Shown in pieces: positions 53,701 through 64,000 of a DNA stretch of 64,000 bases. The notes under the pieces were generated by a model. That model saw only the letters and a program-made list of their open reading frames with translations, did not search any database and was not told the DNA's origin. The first letter of the stretch is position 1. Each line of letters starts with the position of its first letter. This DNA is from Euptelea pleiosperma (Eukaryota; Streptophyta; Magnoliopsida; Ranunculales; Eupteleaceae). Made by a program: the position numbers and the translations under genes. The DNA lies in assembly GCA_035048495.1 (NCBI GenBank), contig CM068548.1:372001-436000 (forward strand), in the 5' to 3' direction.

Positions 53701-54411
53701 TTTTTGCAACCGGACCTCATAATTAGACTCATACTCTTCCATTACTATTGTTTCGACATATTTGAAGTGTTGGAACAAGATCGAGACAGTCGAAACAAGT
53801 TAGCTCCATCCGTTCATCAACGTCTCAAATTGGACTCAGTTTTTGTGTTACATTGCGAAGCCTATAACTTGTGACTTTTTTGCAACCGGATCTCATAATT
53901 AGACTCATACTCTTCCATTACTATTGTTTCAACATATTTGAAGTGTTGGAACAAGATTCGTGACAGTCGAAACAAGTTAGCTCCATCCGTGCGTCAACGT
54001 CTCAAATTGGACTCAGTTTGTGTGTTACATTCCGAACCTATAACTTGTGACTTTTTCGTAACCGGACCTCGTAACTGGACTCATACTCTTCCATTACTAT
54101 TGTTTCAACATATTTGAAGTGTTGGAACAAGATTCGAGACAGTCGAAACAAGTTAGCTCCATCCGTTCATCAACGTCTCAAATTGGACTCAGTTTTTGTG
54201 TTACATTCCGAAGCCTATAACTTGTGACTTTTTCGCAACCGGACCTCATAATTAGACTCAAACTCTTCCATTACTATTGTTTCAACAGATTTGAAGTGTT
54301 GGAACAATATTCGAGACAGTCGAAACAAGTTAGCTCCATCCGTTCATCAACGTCTCAAATTGGACTCAGTTTTTGTGTTACATTCCGAAGCCTATAACTT
54401 GTGACTTTTTC
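50701..54411. repeat. HOR segment 10: young tandem copy 1 (21 monomers, 3711 bp)
   Basis: Order: W B R3 Z A1 A2 B C D E Y F E AA F E/F X Y AB B' G/B. It carries three variants private to this region: attgaactcag (A1), actcaatttttg (B, near 51893) and gttagtcaacg (F, near 52752). The last monomer (54235-54411) is a G/B chimera that leads directly to the next W. O2 is missing between Z and A1. Confidence 0.86.
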
Positions 54412-57400
54412 GTAACCGGACCTCGTAATTGGACTCAAACTCTTCCATTACTATTGTTTCATCACATTTGAAGTGGTGGAACAAGATTCGTGACAGTCGA
54501 AACAAGTTAGCTCCATCCGTGCGTCAACGTCTCAAATTGGACTCAGTTTGTGTGTTACATTCAGAACCTATAACTTGTGACTTTTTCGCAACCGGACCTC
54601 GTAATTGGACTCATACTCTTCCATTACTATTGTTTCAACATATTTGAAGTGTTGGAACAAGATTCGAGACAGTCGAAACAAGTTAGCTCCATCCGTTCAT
54701 CAACGTCTCAAATTGGACTCAGTTTTTGTGTTACATTCCGAAGCCTATAACTTGTGACTTTTTTGCAACCGGACCTCATAATTAGACTCATACTCTTCCA
54801 TTACTATTATTTCGACATATTTGAAGTGTTGGAACAAGATTCGGGACAGTCGAAACAAGTTAGCTCCATCCGTTCATCAACGTCTCAAATTGGACTCAGT
54901 TTTTGTGTTACATTGCGAAGCCTATAACTTGTGACTTTTTTGCAACCGGACCTCATAATTAGACTCATACTCTTCCATTACTATTGTTTCAACATATTTG
55001 AAGTGTTGGAACAAGATTCGAGACAGTCGAAACAAGTTAGCTCCATCCGTTTATCAACGTCTCAAATTGGACTCAGTTTGTGTGCTACATTGCTAAGCCT
55101 ATAACTTGTGACTTTTTCGCAACCGGACCTCGTAATTGGACTCAAACTCTTCCATTACTATTGTTTCATCACATTTGAAGTGGTGGAACAAGATTCGTGA
55201 CAGTCGAAACAAGTTAGCTTCATCCGTGCGTCAACGTCTCAAATTGAACTCAGTTTGTGTGTTACATTCCGAACCTATAACTTGAGACTTTTTCGCAACC
55301 GGACCTCGTAATTGGACTCAAACTCTTCCATTACTATTGTTTCATCACATTTGAAGTGGTGGAACAAGATTCGTGACAGTCGAAGCAAGTTAGCTCCATC
55401 CGTGCGTCAACGTCTTAAATTGGACTCAGTTTGTGTGTTACATTCCGAACCTATAACTTGTGACTTTTTCGTAACCGGACCTCGTAATTGGACTCATACT
55501 CTTCCATTACTATTGTTTCAACATATTTGAAGTGTTGGAACAAGATTCGAGACAGTCGAAACAAGTTAGCTCCATCCGTTCATCAACGTCTCAAATTGGA
55601 CTCAATTTTTGTGTTACATTCCGAAGCCTATAACTTGTGACTTTTTTGCAACCGGACCTCATAATTAGACTCATACTCTTCCATTACTATTGTTTCAACA
55701 TATTTGAAGTGTTGGAACAAGATTCGAGACAGTCGAAACTAGTTAGCTCCATCCGTTCATCAACGTCTCAAATTGGACTCAGTTTTTGTGTTACATTGCG
55801 AAGCCTATAACTTGTGACTTTTTTGCAACCGGACCTCATAATTAGACTCATACTCTTACATTACTATTGTTTCAACATATTTGAAGTGTTGGAACAAGAT
55901 TCGGGACAGTCGAAACAAGTTAGCTCCATCCGTTCGTCAACGTCTCAAATTGGACTCAGTTTCTGTGTTACATTCCGAAGCCTATAACTTGTGACTTTTT
56001 CGCAACCGGACCTCATAATTAGACTCAAACTCTTCCATTACTATTGTTTCAACATATTTGAAGTGTTGGAACAAGATTCGAGACAGTCGAAACAAGTTAG
56101 CTCCATCCGTTCATCAACGTCTCAAATTGGACTCAGTTTTTGTGTTACATTCCGAAGCCTATAACTTGTGACTTTTTTGCAACCGGACCTCATAATTAGA
56201 CTCATACTCTTCCATTACTATTGTTTCGACATATTTGAAGTGTTGGAACAAGATCGAGACAGTCGAAACAAGTTAGCTCCATCCGTTCATCAACGTCTCA
56301 AATTGGACTCAGTTTTTGTGTTACATTGCGAAGCCTATAACTTGTGACTTTTTTGCAACCGGACCTCATAATTAGACTCATACTCTTCCATTACTATTGT
56401 TTCAACATATTTGAAGTGTTGGAACAAGATTCGGGACAGTCGAAACAAGTTAGCTCCATCCGTTAGTCAACGTCTCAAATTGGACTCAGTTTCTGTGTAA
56501 CATTCCGAAGCCTATAACTTGTGACTTTTTCGCAACCGGACCTCATAATTAGACTCAAACTCTTCCATTACTATTGTTTCAACATATTTGAAGTGTTGGA
56601 ACAAGATTCGAGACAGTCGAAACAAGTTAGCTCCATCCGTTCATCAACGTCTCAAATTGGACTCAGTTTTTGTGTTACATTCCGAAGCCTATAACTTGTG
56701 ACTTTTTTGCAACCGGACCTCATAATTAGACTCATACTCTTCCATTACTATTGTTTCGACATATTTGAAGTGTTGGAACAAGATTCGAGACAGTCGAAAC
56801 AAGTTAGCTCCATCCGTGCGTCAACATCTCAAATTGGACTCAGTTTTTGTGTTACATTCCGAAGCCTATAACTTGTGACTTTTTCGAAACCGGACCTCAT
56901 AATTAGACTCATACTCTTCCATTACTATTGTTTCAACATATTTGAAGTGTTGGAACAAGATTCGAGACAGTCGAAACAAGTTAGCTCCATCCGTGCGTCA
57001 ACATCTCAAATTGGACTCAGTTTTTGTGTTACATTCCGAACCTATAACTTGTGACTTTTTCGTAACCGGACCTCGTAACTGGACTCATACTCTTCCATTA
57101 CTATTGTTTCAACATATTTGAAGTGTTGGAACAAGATTCGAGACAGTCGAAACAAGTTAGCTCCATCCGTTCATCAACGTCTCAAATTGGACTCAGTTTT
57201 TGTGTTACATTCCGAAGCCTATAACTTGTGACTTTTTCGCAACCGGACCTCATAATTAGACTCAAACTCTTCCATTACTATTGTTTCAACAGATTTGAAG
57301 TGTTGGAACAATATTCGAGACAGTCGAAACAAGTTAGCTCCATCCGTTCATCAACGTCTCAAATTGGACTCAGTTTTTGTGTTACATTCCGAAGCCTATA

Positions 57401-57415
57401 ACTTGTGACTTTTTC
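54412..57415. repeat. HOR segment 11: young tandem copy 2 (17 monomers, 3004 bp)
   Basis: Order: W B R3 Z A1 A2 B C D E Y F E AA AA/AB B' G/B. It shares the private variants of copy 1 but is 707 bp, or four monomers, shorter. The monomer 56886-57061 starts like AA (tcaacatctc) and ends like AB (ccgaacct, cgtaacc), which marks the joint. Its own changes include cttgagac in A1 (near 55273). Confidence 0.86.
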
Positions 57416-60400
57416 GTAACCGGACCTCGTAATTGGACTCAAACTCTTCCATTACTATTGTTTCATCACATTTGAAGTGGTGGAACAAGATTCGTGACAG
57501 TCGAAACAAGTTAGCTCCATCCGTGCGTCAACGTCTCAAATTGGACTCAGTTTGTGTGTTACATTCAGAACCTATAACTTGTGACTTTTTCGCAACCGGA
57601 CCTCGTAATTGGACTCATACTCTTCCATTACTATTGTTTCAACATATTTGAAGTGTTGGAACAAGATTCGAGACAGTCGAAACAAGTTAGCTCCATCCGT
57701 TCATTAACGTCTCAAATTGGACTCAGTTTTTGTGTTACATTCCGAAGCCTATAACTTGTGACTTTTTTGCAACCGGACCTCATAATTAGACTCATACTCT
57801 TCCATTACTATTATTTCGACATATTTGAAGTGTTGGAACAAGATTCGGGACAGTCGAAACAAGTTAGCTCCATCCGTTCATCAACGTCTCAAATTGGACT
57901 CAGTTTTTGTGTTACATTGCGAAGCCTATAACTTGTGACTTTTTTGCAACCGGACCTCATAATTAGACTCATACTCTTCCATTACTATTGTTTCAACATA
58001 TTTGAAGTGTTGGAACAAGATTCGAGACAGTCGAAACAAGTTAGCTCCATCCGTTTATCAACGTCTCAAATTGGACTCAGTTTGTGTGCTACATTGCTAA
58101 GCCTATAACTTGTGACTTTTTCGCAACCGGACCTCGTAATTGGACTCAAACTCTTCCATTACTATTGTCTCATCACATTTGAAGTGGTGGAACAAGATTC
58201 GTGACAGTCGAAACAAGTTAGCTTCATCCGTGCGTCAACGTCTCAAATTGAACTCAGTTTGTGTGTTACATTCCGAACCTATAACTTGTGACTTTTTCGC
58301 AACCGGACCTCGTAATTGGACTCAAACTCTTCCATTACTATTGTTTCATCACATTTGAAGTGGTGGAACAAGATTCGTGACAGTCGAAGCAAGTTAGCTC
58401 CATCCGTGCGTCAACGTCTTAAATTGGACTCAGTTTGTGTGTTACATTCCGAACCTATAACTTGTGACTTTTTCGTAACCGGACCTCGTAATTGGACTCA
58501 TACTCTTCCATTACTATTGTTTCAACATATTTGAAGTGTTGGAACAAGATTCGAGACAGTCGAAACAAGTTAGCTCCATCCGTTCATCAACGTCTCAAAT
58601 TGGACTCAATTTTTGTGTTACATTCCGAAGCCTATAACTTGTGACTTTTTTGCAACCGGACCTCATAATTAGACTCATACTCTTCCATTACTATTGTTTC
58701 AACATATTTGAAGTGTTGGAACAAGATTCGAGACAGTCGAAACTAGTTAGCTCCATCCGTTCATCAACGTCTCAAATTGGACTCAGTTTTTGTGTTACAT
58801 TGCGAAGCCTATAACTTGTGACTTTTTTGCAACCGGACCTCATAATTAGACTCATACTCTTACATTACTATTGTTTCAACATATTTGAAGTGTTGGAACA
58901 AGATTCGGGACAGTCGAAACAAGTTAGCTCCATCCGTTCGTCAACGTCTCAAATTGGACTCAGTTTCTGTGTTACATTCCGAAGCCTATAACTTGTGACT
59001 TTTTCGCAACCGGACCTCATAATTAGACTCAAACTCTTCCATTACTATTGTTTCAACATATTTGAAGTGTTGGAACAAGATTCGAGACAGTCGAAACAAG
59101 TTAGCTCCATCCGTTCATCAACGTCTCAAATTGGACTCAGTTTTTGTGTTACATTCCGAAGCCTATAACTTGTGACTTTTTTGCAACCGGACCTCATAAT
59201 TAGACTCATACTCTTCCATTACTATTGTTTCGACATATTTGAAGTGTTGGAACAAGATCGAGACAGTCGAAACAAGTTAGCTCCATCCGTTCATCAACGT
59301 CTCAAATTGGACTCAGTTTTTGTGTTACATTGCGAAGCCTATAACTTGTGACTTTTTTGCAACCGGACCTCATAATTAGACTCATACTCTTCCATTACTA
59401 TTGTTTCAACATATTTGAAGTGTTGGAACAAGATTCGGGACAGTCGAAACAAGTTAGCTCCATCCGTTAGTCAACGTCTCAAATTGGACTCAGTTTCTGT
59501 GTAACATTCCGAAGCCTATAACTTGTGACTTTTTCGCAACCGGACCTCATAATTAGACTCAAACTCTTCCATTACTATTGTTTCAACATATTTGAAGTGT
59601 TGGAACAAGATTCGAGACAGTCGAAACAAGTTAGCTCCATCCGTTCATCAACGTCTCAAATTGGACTCAGTTTTTGTGTTACATTCCGAAGCCTATAACT
59701 TGTGACTTTTTTGCAACCGGACCTCATAATTAGACTCATACTCTTCCATTACTATTGTTTCGACATATTTGAAGTGTTGGAACAAGATTCGAGACAGTCG
59801 AAACAAGTTAGCTCCATCCGTGCGTCAACATCTCAAATTGGACTCAGTTTTTGTGTTACATTCCGAAGCCTATAACTTGTGACTTTTTCGAAACCGGACC
59901 TCATAATTAGACTCATACTCTTCCATTACTATTGTTTCAACATATTTGAAGTGTTGGAACAAGATTCGGGACAGTCGAAACAAGTTAGCTCCATCCGTTC
60001 GTCAACGTCTCAAATTGGACTCAGTTTCTGTGTTACATTCCGAAGCCTATAACTTGTGACTTTTTCGCAACCGGACCTCATAATTAGACTCAAACTCTTC
60101 CATTACTATTGTTTCAACATATTTGAAGTGTTGGAACAAGATTCGAGACAGTCGAAACAAGTTAGCTCCATCCGTTCATCAACGTCTCAAATTGGACTCA
60201 GTTTCTGTGTTACATTCCGAAGCCTATAACTTGTGACTTTTTCGCAACCGGACCTCATAATTAGACTCAAACTCTTCCATTACTATTGTTTCAACATATT
60301 TGAAGTGTTGGAACAAGATTCGAGACAGTCGAAACAAGTTAGCTCCATCCGTTCATCAACGTCTCAAATTGGAGTCAGTTTTTGTGTTACATTCCGAAGC

Positions 60401-61126
60401 CTATAACTTGTGACTTTTTTGCAACCGGACCTCATAATTAGACTCATACTCTTCCATTACTATTGTTTCGACATATTTGAAGTGTTGGAACAAGATCGAG
60501 ACAGTCGAAACAAGTTAGCTCCATCCGTTCATCAACGTCTCAAATTGGACTCAGTTTTTGTGTTACATTGCGAAGCCTATAACTTGTGACTTTTTTGCAA
60601 CCGGATCTCATAATTAGACTCATACTCTTCCATTACTATTGTTTCAACATATTTGAAGTGTTGGAACAAGATTCGTGACAGTCGAAACAAGTTAGCTCCA
60701 TCCGTGCGTCAACGTCTCAAATTGGACTCAGTTTGTGTGTTACATTCCGAACCTATAACTTGTGACTTTTTCGTAACCGGACCTCGTAACTGGACTCATA
60801 CTCTTCCATTACTATTGTTTCAACATATTTGAAGTGTTGGAACAAGATTCGAGACAGTCGAAACAAGTTAGCTCCATCCGTTCATCAACGTCTCAAATTG
60901 GACTCAGTTTTTGTGTTACATTCCGAAGCCTATAACTTGTGACTTTTTCGCAACCGGACCTCATAATTAGACTCAAACTCTTCCATTACTATTGTTTCAA
61001 CAGATTTGAAGTGTTGGAACAATATTCGAGACAGTCGAAACAAGTTAGCTCCATCCGTTCATCAACGTCTCAAATTGGACTCAGTTTTTGTGTTACATTC
61101 CGAAGCCTATAACTTGTGACTTTTTC
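57416..61126. repeat. HOR segment 12a: young tandem copy 3 (21 monomers, 3711 bp)
   Basis: The monomer order and length equal copy 1, and the three private variants are shared. Its own changes include ttgtctcatcac in A1 (near 58169) and ttcattaacg in B (near 57703). The final G/B chimera (60950-61126) ends with cgcaacc rather than the cgtaacc of copies 1 and 2, and is followed by a normal G instead of W. Confidence 0.86.
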
Positions 61127-64000
61127 GCAACCGGACCTCATAATTAGACTCAAACTCTTCCATTACTATTGTTTCAACAGATTTGAAGTGTTGGAACAAT
61201 ATTTGGGACAGTCGAAACAAGTTAGCTCCATCCGTACGTCAACCGTCTCAAATTGGACTCAGTTTCTGTGTTACATTCCTAAGCCTATAACTTGTGACTT
61301 TTTCGCAACCGGACCTCGTAATTGGACTCAAACACTTCTATTACTATTGTTTCAAAAGATTTGAAGTGTTGGAATAAGATTTGGGACAGTCGAAACAAGT
61401 TAGCTCCATCCGTGCATCAACGTCTCAAATTGGACTCAGTTTCTGTGTAACATTCCGAAGCCTATAACTTGTGACTTTGTCGCAATCAGACCTCGTAATT
61501 TTACTCAAACTCTTCCATTATTATTGTTTCAACACATTTGAAGTATTGGAACATGATTCGGGACAGGCAAAACAAGTTAGCTCCATCCGTGCGTGAACAT
61601 CTCAAATTGGACATAGTTTGTGTGTTACATTCCCAAGCCAATAACTTGTGACTTTTTCGAAACCGAACCTCGTAATGGGACTCAAACTCTTGTATTACTA
61701 TTATTTCAACACATTTGATGTGTTGGAACAAGATTCGGGACGGTCGAAACTAGTTAGCTCCATCCGTTCGTCAACGTCTCAAATTGGACTCAGTTTGTGA
61801 GTTACATTCCGAAGCCTATAACTTGTGAGTTTTTTGCAACCGGACCTCATAATTAGACTCATACTCTTCCATTACTATTGTTTCAACATATTTGAAGTGT
61901 TGGAACAAGATTCGGGACAGTCGAAACAAGTTAGCTCCATCCGTTCGTCAACGTCTCAAATTGGACTCAGTTTCTGTGTTACATTCCGAAGCCTATAACT
62001 TGTGACTTTTTCGCAACCGGACCTCATAATTAGACTCAAACTCTTCCATTACTATTGTTTCAACAGATTTGAAGTGTTGGAACAATATTTGGGACAGTGG
62101 AAACAAGTTAGCTCTATCCGTACGTCAACGTCTCAAATTGGACTCAGTTTCTGTGTTGCATTCCGAAGCCTATAACTTGTGACTTTTTCGCAACCGGACC
62201 TCGTGATTGGACTCAAACTCTTCTATAACTATTGTTACAACACATTTGATGTGCTGGAACAAGATTCGGGACGGTCGAAACTAGTTAGCTCCATCCGTTC
62301 GTCAACCTCTCAAATTGGACTCAGTTTGTGAGTTACATTCCGAAGCCTATAACTTGTGACTTTTTTGCAACCGGACCTCATAATTAGACTCATACTCTTT
62401 CATTACTATTGTTTTAACATATTTGAAGTGTTGAAACAAGATTCGGGACAGTCAAAATAAGTTAGCTCCATCCGTACGTCAACGTCTCAAATTGGACACA
62501 GTTTGTGTGTTACATTCCGTAGCCTATAACTTGTGACTTTTTCGCAACCGGACCTCACAATTAGACCCAAACTCTTTCATTACTATTGTTTTAATAGATT
62601 TGAAGTGTTGGAAAAATATTTGGGACAGTCAAAACAAGTTAGCTCCATCCGTGCGTCAACGTCTCAAATTGGACTCAGTTTGTGTGCTACATTCCTAAAC
62701 CTATAACTTGTGACTTCTTCGCAACCGGACCTCGTAATTGGACTCAAACTCTTCTATTACTATTGTTTCAACAGATTTGAAGTGTTGGAACAAGATTCGG
62801 GACGGTCGAAACAAGTTAGCTCCATCCGTTCGTCAACGTCTCAAATTGGACTCAGTTTGTGTGTTACGTTCCGAACCCTATAACTTGTGACTTTTTCGCA
62901 ACCGGACCTCGTAATTGGACTCAAACACTTCCATTACTATTGTTTCATCACATTTGAAGTAGTGGAACAAGATTCGTGACAGTCGAAACAAGTTAGCTCC
63001 ATCCGTGCGTCAACGTCTCAAATTGGACTCAGTTTGTGTGTTACATTCCGAACCTATAACTTGTGACTTTTTCGCAACCGGACCTCGTAATTGGACTCAA
63101 ACTCTTGTATTACTATTATTTCAACACATTTGATGTGTTGGAACAAGATTCGGGACGGTCGAAACTAGTTAGCTCCATCCGTTCGTCAACGTCTCAAATT
63201 GGACTCAGTTTGTGTGTTACATTCCGAAGCCTATAACTTGTGACTTTTTTGCAACCGGACCTCATAATTAGACTCATACTCTTCCATTACTATTATTTCG
63301 ACATATTTGAAGTGTTGGAACAAGATTTGAGACAGTCGAAACAAGTTAGCTCCATCCGTTCATCAACGTCTCAAATTGGACTCAGTTTTTGTGTTACATT
63401 GCGAAGCCTATAACTTGTGACTTTTTTGCAACCGGACCTCATAATTAGACTCATACTCTTCCATTACTATTGTTTCAACATATTTGAAGTGTTGGAACAA
63501 GATTCGGGACAGTCGAAACAAGTTAGCTCCATCCGTTCGTCAACGTCTCAAATTGGACTCAGTTTCTGTGTTACATTCCGAAGCCTATAACTTGTGACTT
63601 TTTCGCAACCGGACCTCATAATTAGACTCAAACTCTTCCATTACTATTGTTTCAACATATTTGAAGTGTTGGAACAAGATTCGAGACAGTCGAAACAAGT
63701 TAGCTCCATCCGTTCATCAACGTCTCAAATTGGAGTCAGTTTTTGTGTTACATTCCGAAGCCTATAACTTGTGACTTTTTTGCAACCGGACCTCATAATT
63801 AGACTCATACTCTTCCATTACTATTGTTTCGACATATTTGAAGTGTTGGAACAAGATCGAGACAGTCGAAACAAGTTAGCTCCATCCGTTCATCAACGTC
63901 TCAAATTGGACTCAGTTTTTGTGTTACATTGCGAAGCCTATAACTTGTGACTTTTTTGCAACCGGATCTCATAATTAGACTCATACTCTTCCATTACTAT
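61127..64000. repeat. HOR segment 12b: return to older order, truncated by window end
   Basis: Order: G H I J F K L M N O P Q R F X Y AB (partial). The H monomer has a non-H middle (ggactcagtttctg instead of cgactcaatttgtg), so it may be converted. The order jumps from R to F, skipping S through R2. The AB copy begins with ggatctc, as in segments 8-12, and the window ends inside it. Confidence 0.8.

Larger units (their letters stand above)
9819..64000. repeat. Satellite array, right arm (~177-bp monomers)
   Basis: This continues the same array after the LTR insertion, in the same orientation and phase: the Z monomer broken at 5992 resumes at 9824. It runs without interruption to the last base, which lies inside a monomer. 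Most copies are 176 or 177 bp. G is 178 bp (extra c in caaccgtc), Y lacks one t (aagatcgag), and U is only 137 bp. I found no second mobile element, gene or inverted block in these 54 kb. Confidence 0.98.

Noticed and set aside
20..61731. Many recurring short open frames of 65-93 codons, most of 72 or 82
   Set aside because: They lie in satellite monomers and recur because the monomers recur. Most begin at TTG or GTG, not ATG, and the 177-bp length (3 x 59) merely keeps frame between copies. I see no initiation context, codon bias or known domain.
1..64000. CRISPR array
   Set aside because: The repeats are contiguous 177-bp units with no unique spacers, and there are no cas genes.
1..64000. 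CENP-B box in the monomer
   Set aside because: The nearest text, tttcgcaaccggacc, lacks the required A and CGGG spacing of the mammalian box, and plants have no established CENP-B.
1..64000. Assignment to a named centromeric satellite or species
   Set aside because: I could not match the monomer to a satellite I know with confidence. A centromeric role needs CENH3 ChIP or FISH evidence.
1..64000. Inverted segments within the array
   Set aside because: Reading through the window, every monomer is in the same orientation, and no strand switch was found.

Overview
The window is almost entirely one tandem satellite array, interrupted once by a solo LTR of a retrotransposon. I see no protein-coding gene, rRNA, tRNA or CRISPR array. 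About 60.2 kb consists of roughly 340 head-to-tail monomers, usually 176-178 bp and about 40% G+C (counted on one monomer). All are in the same orientation, and the array runs off both ends of the window. The host is most likely a flowering plant. This is inferred from a nucleosome-sized satellite together with a 3.8 kb LTR whose ends (TGTAATACCCCGAA and TTCGGGGCGTGACA) resemble plant Ty3/gypsy LTRs. I do not recognise the species or the named satellite, and nothing in the sequence proves a centromeric location.

The monomers are not random copies. About 30 recurring variants appear in a conserved order, so the array is a higher-order repeat (HOR). I gave the variants letters and defined each start at the g of the motif gcaaccgg. 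The recurring order is: A1 A2 B C D E (Y F E AA F X Y AB B') G H I J F K L M N O P Q R S T U V O W B R2 F X Y Z O2, back to A1. The bracketed block is absent or replaced in the left half. Anchoring on variant W divides the window into 13 segments of 9 to 40 monomers (1.55-7.03 kb), plus 33 monomers for the segment carrying the LTR. They differ by deletion, duplication or exchange of whole monomers, and chimeric monomers mark many of the joints, as expected from unequal crossing-over or gene conversion.

Layout: 1-5992 is satellite, including a direct duplication of the M-N-O-P block. 5993-9818 is the solo LTR, flanked by the 5-bp duplication TCATA and inserted in a Z monomer. 9819-32820 is satellite with complex rearrangements at 18-24 kb. 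32821-38048 carries a 1.55 kb tandem duplication. 38049-50700 holds the longest HOR forms (32 and 40 monomers). 50701-61126 is a young three-copy tandem amplification (3711, 3004 and 3711 bp) sharing private point mutations. 61127-64000 returns to the older order.

The LTR holds several structures of its own. These are a nested hairpin at its 5' tip, a telo-box and TATA-like promoter, a consensus 5' splice site with a possible 3' site 2.3 kb downstream, six diverged ~191-bp tandem repeats, and a 226-bp direct duplication with 31-32-bp subrepeats.
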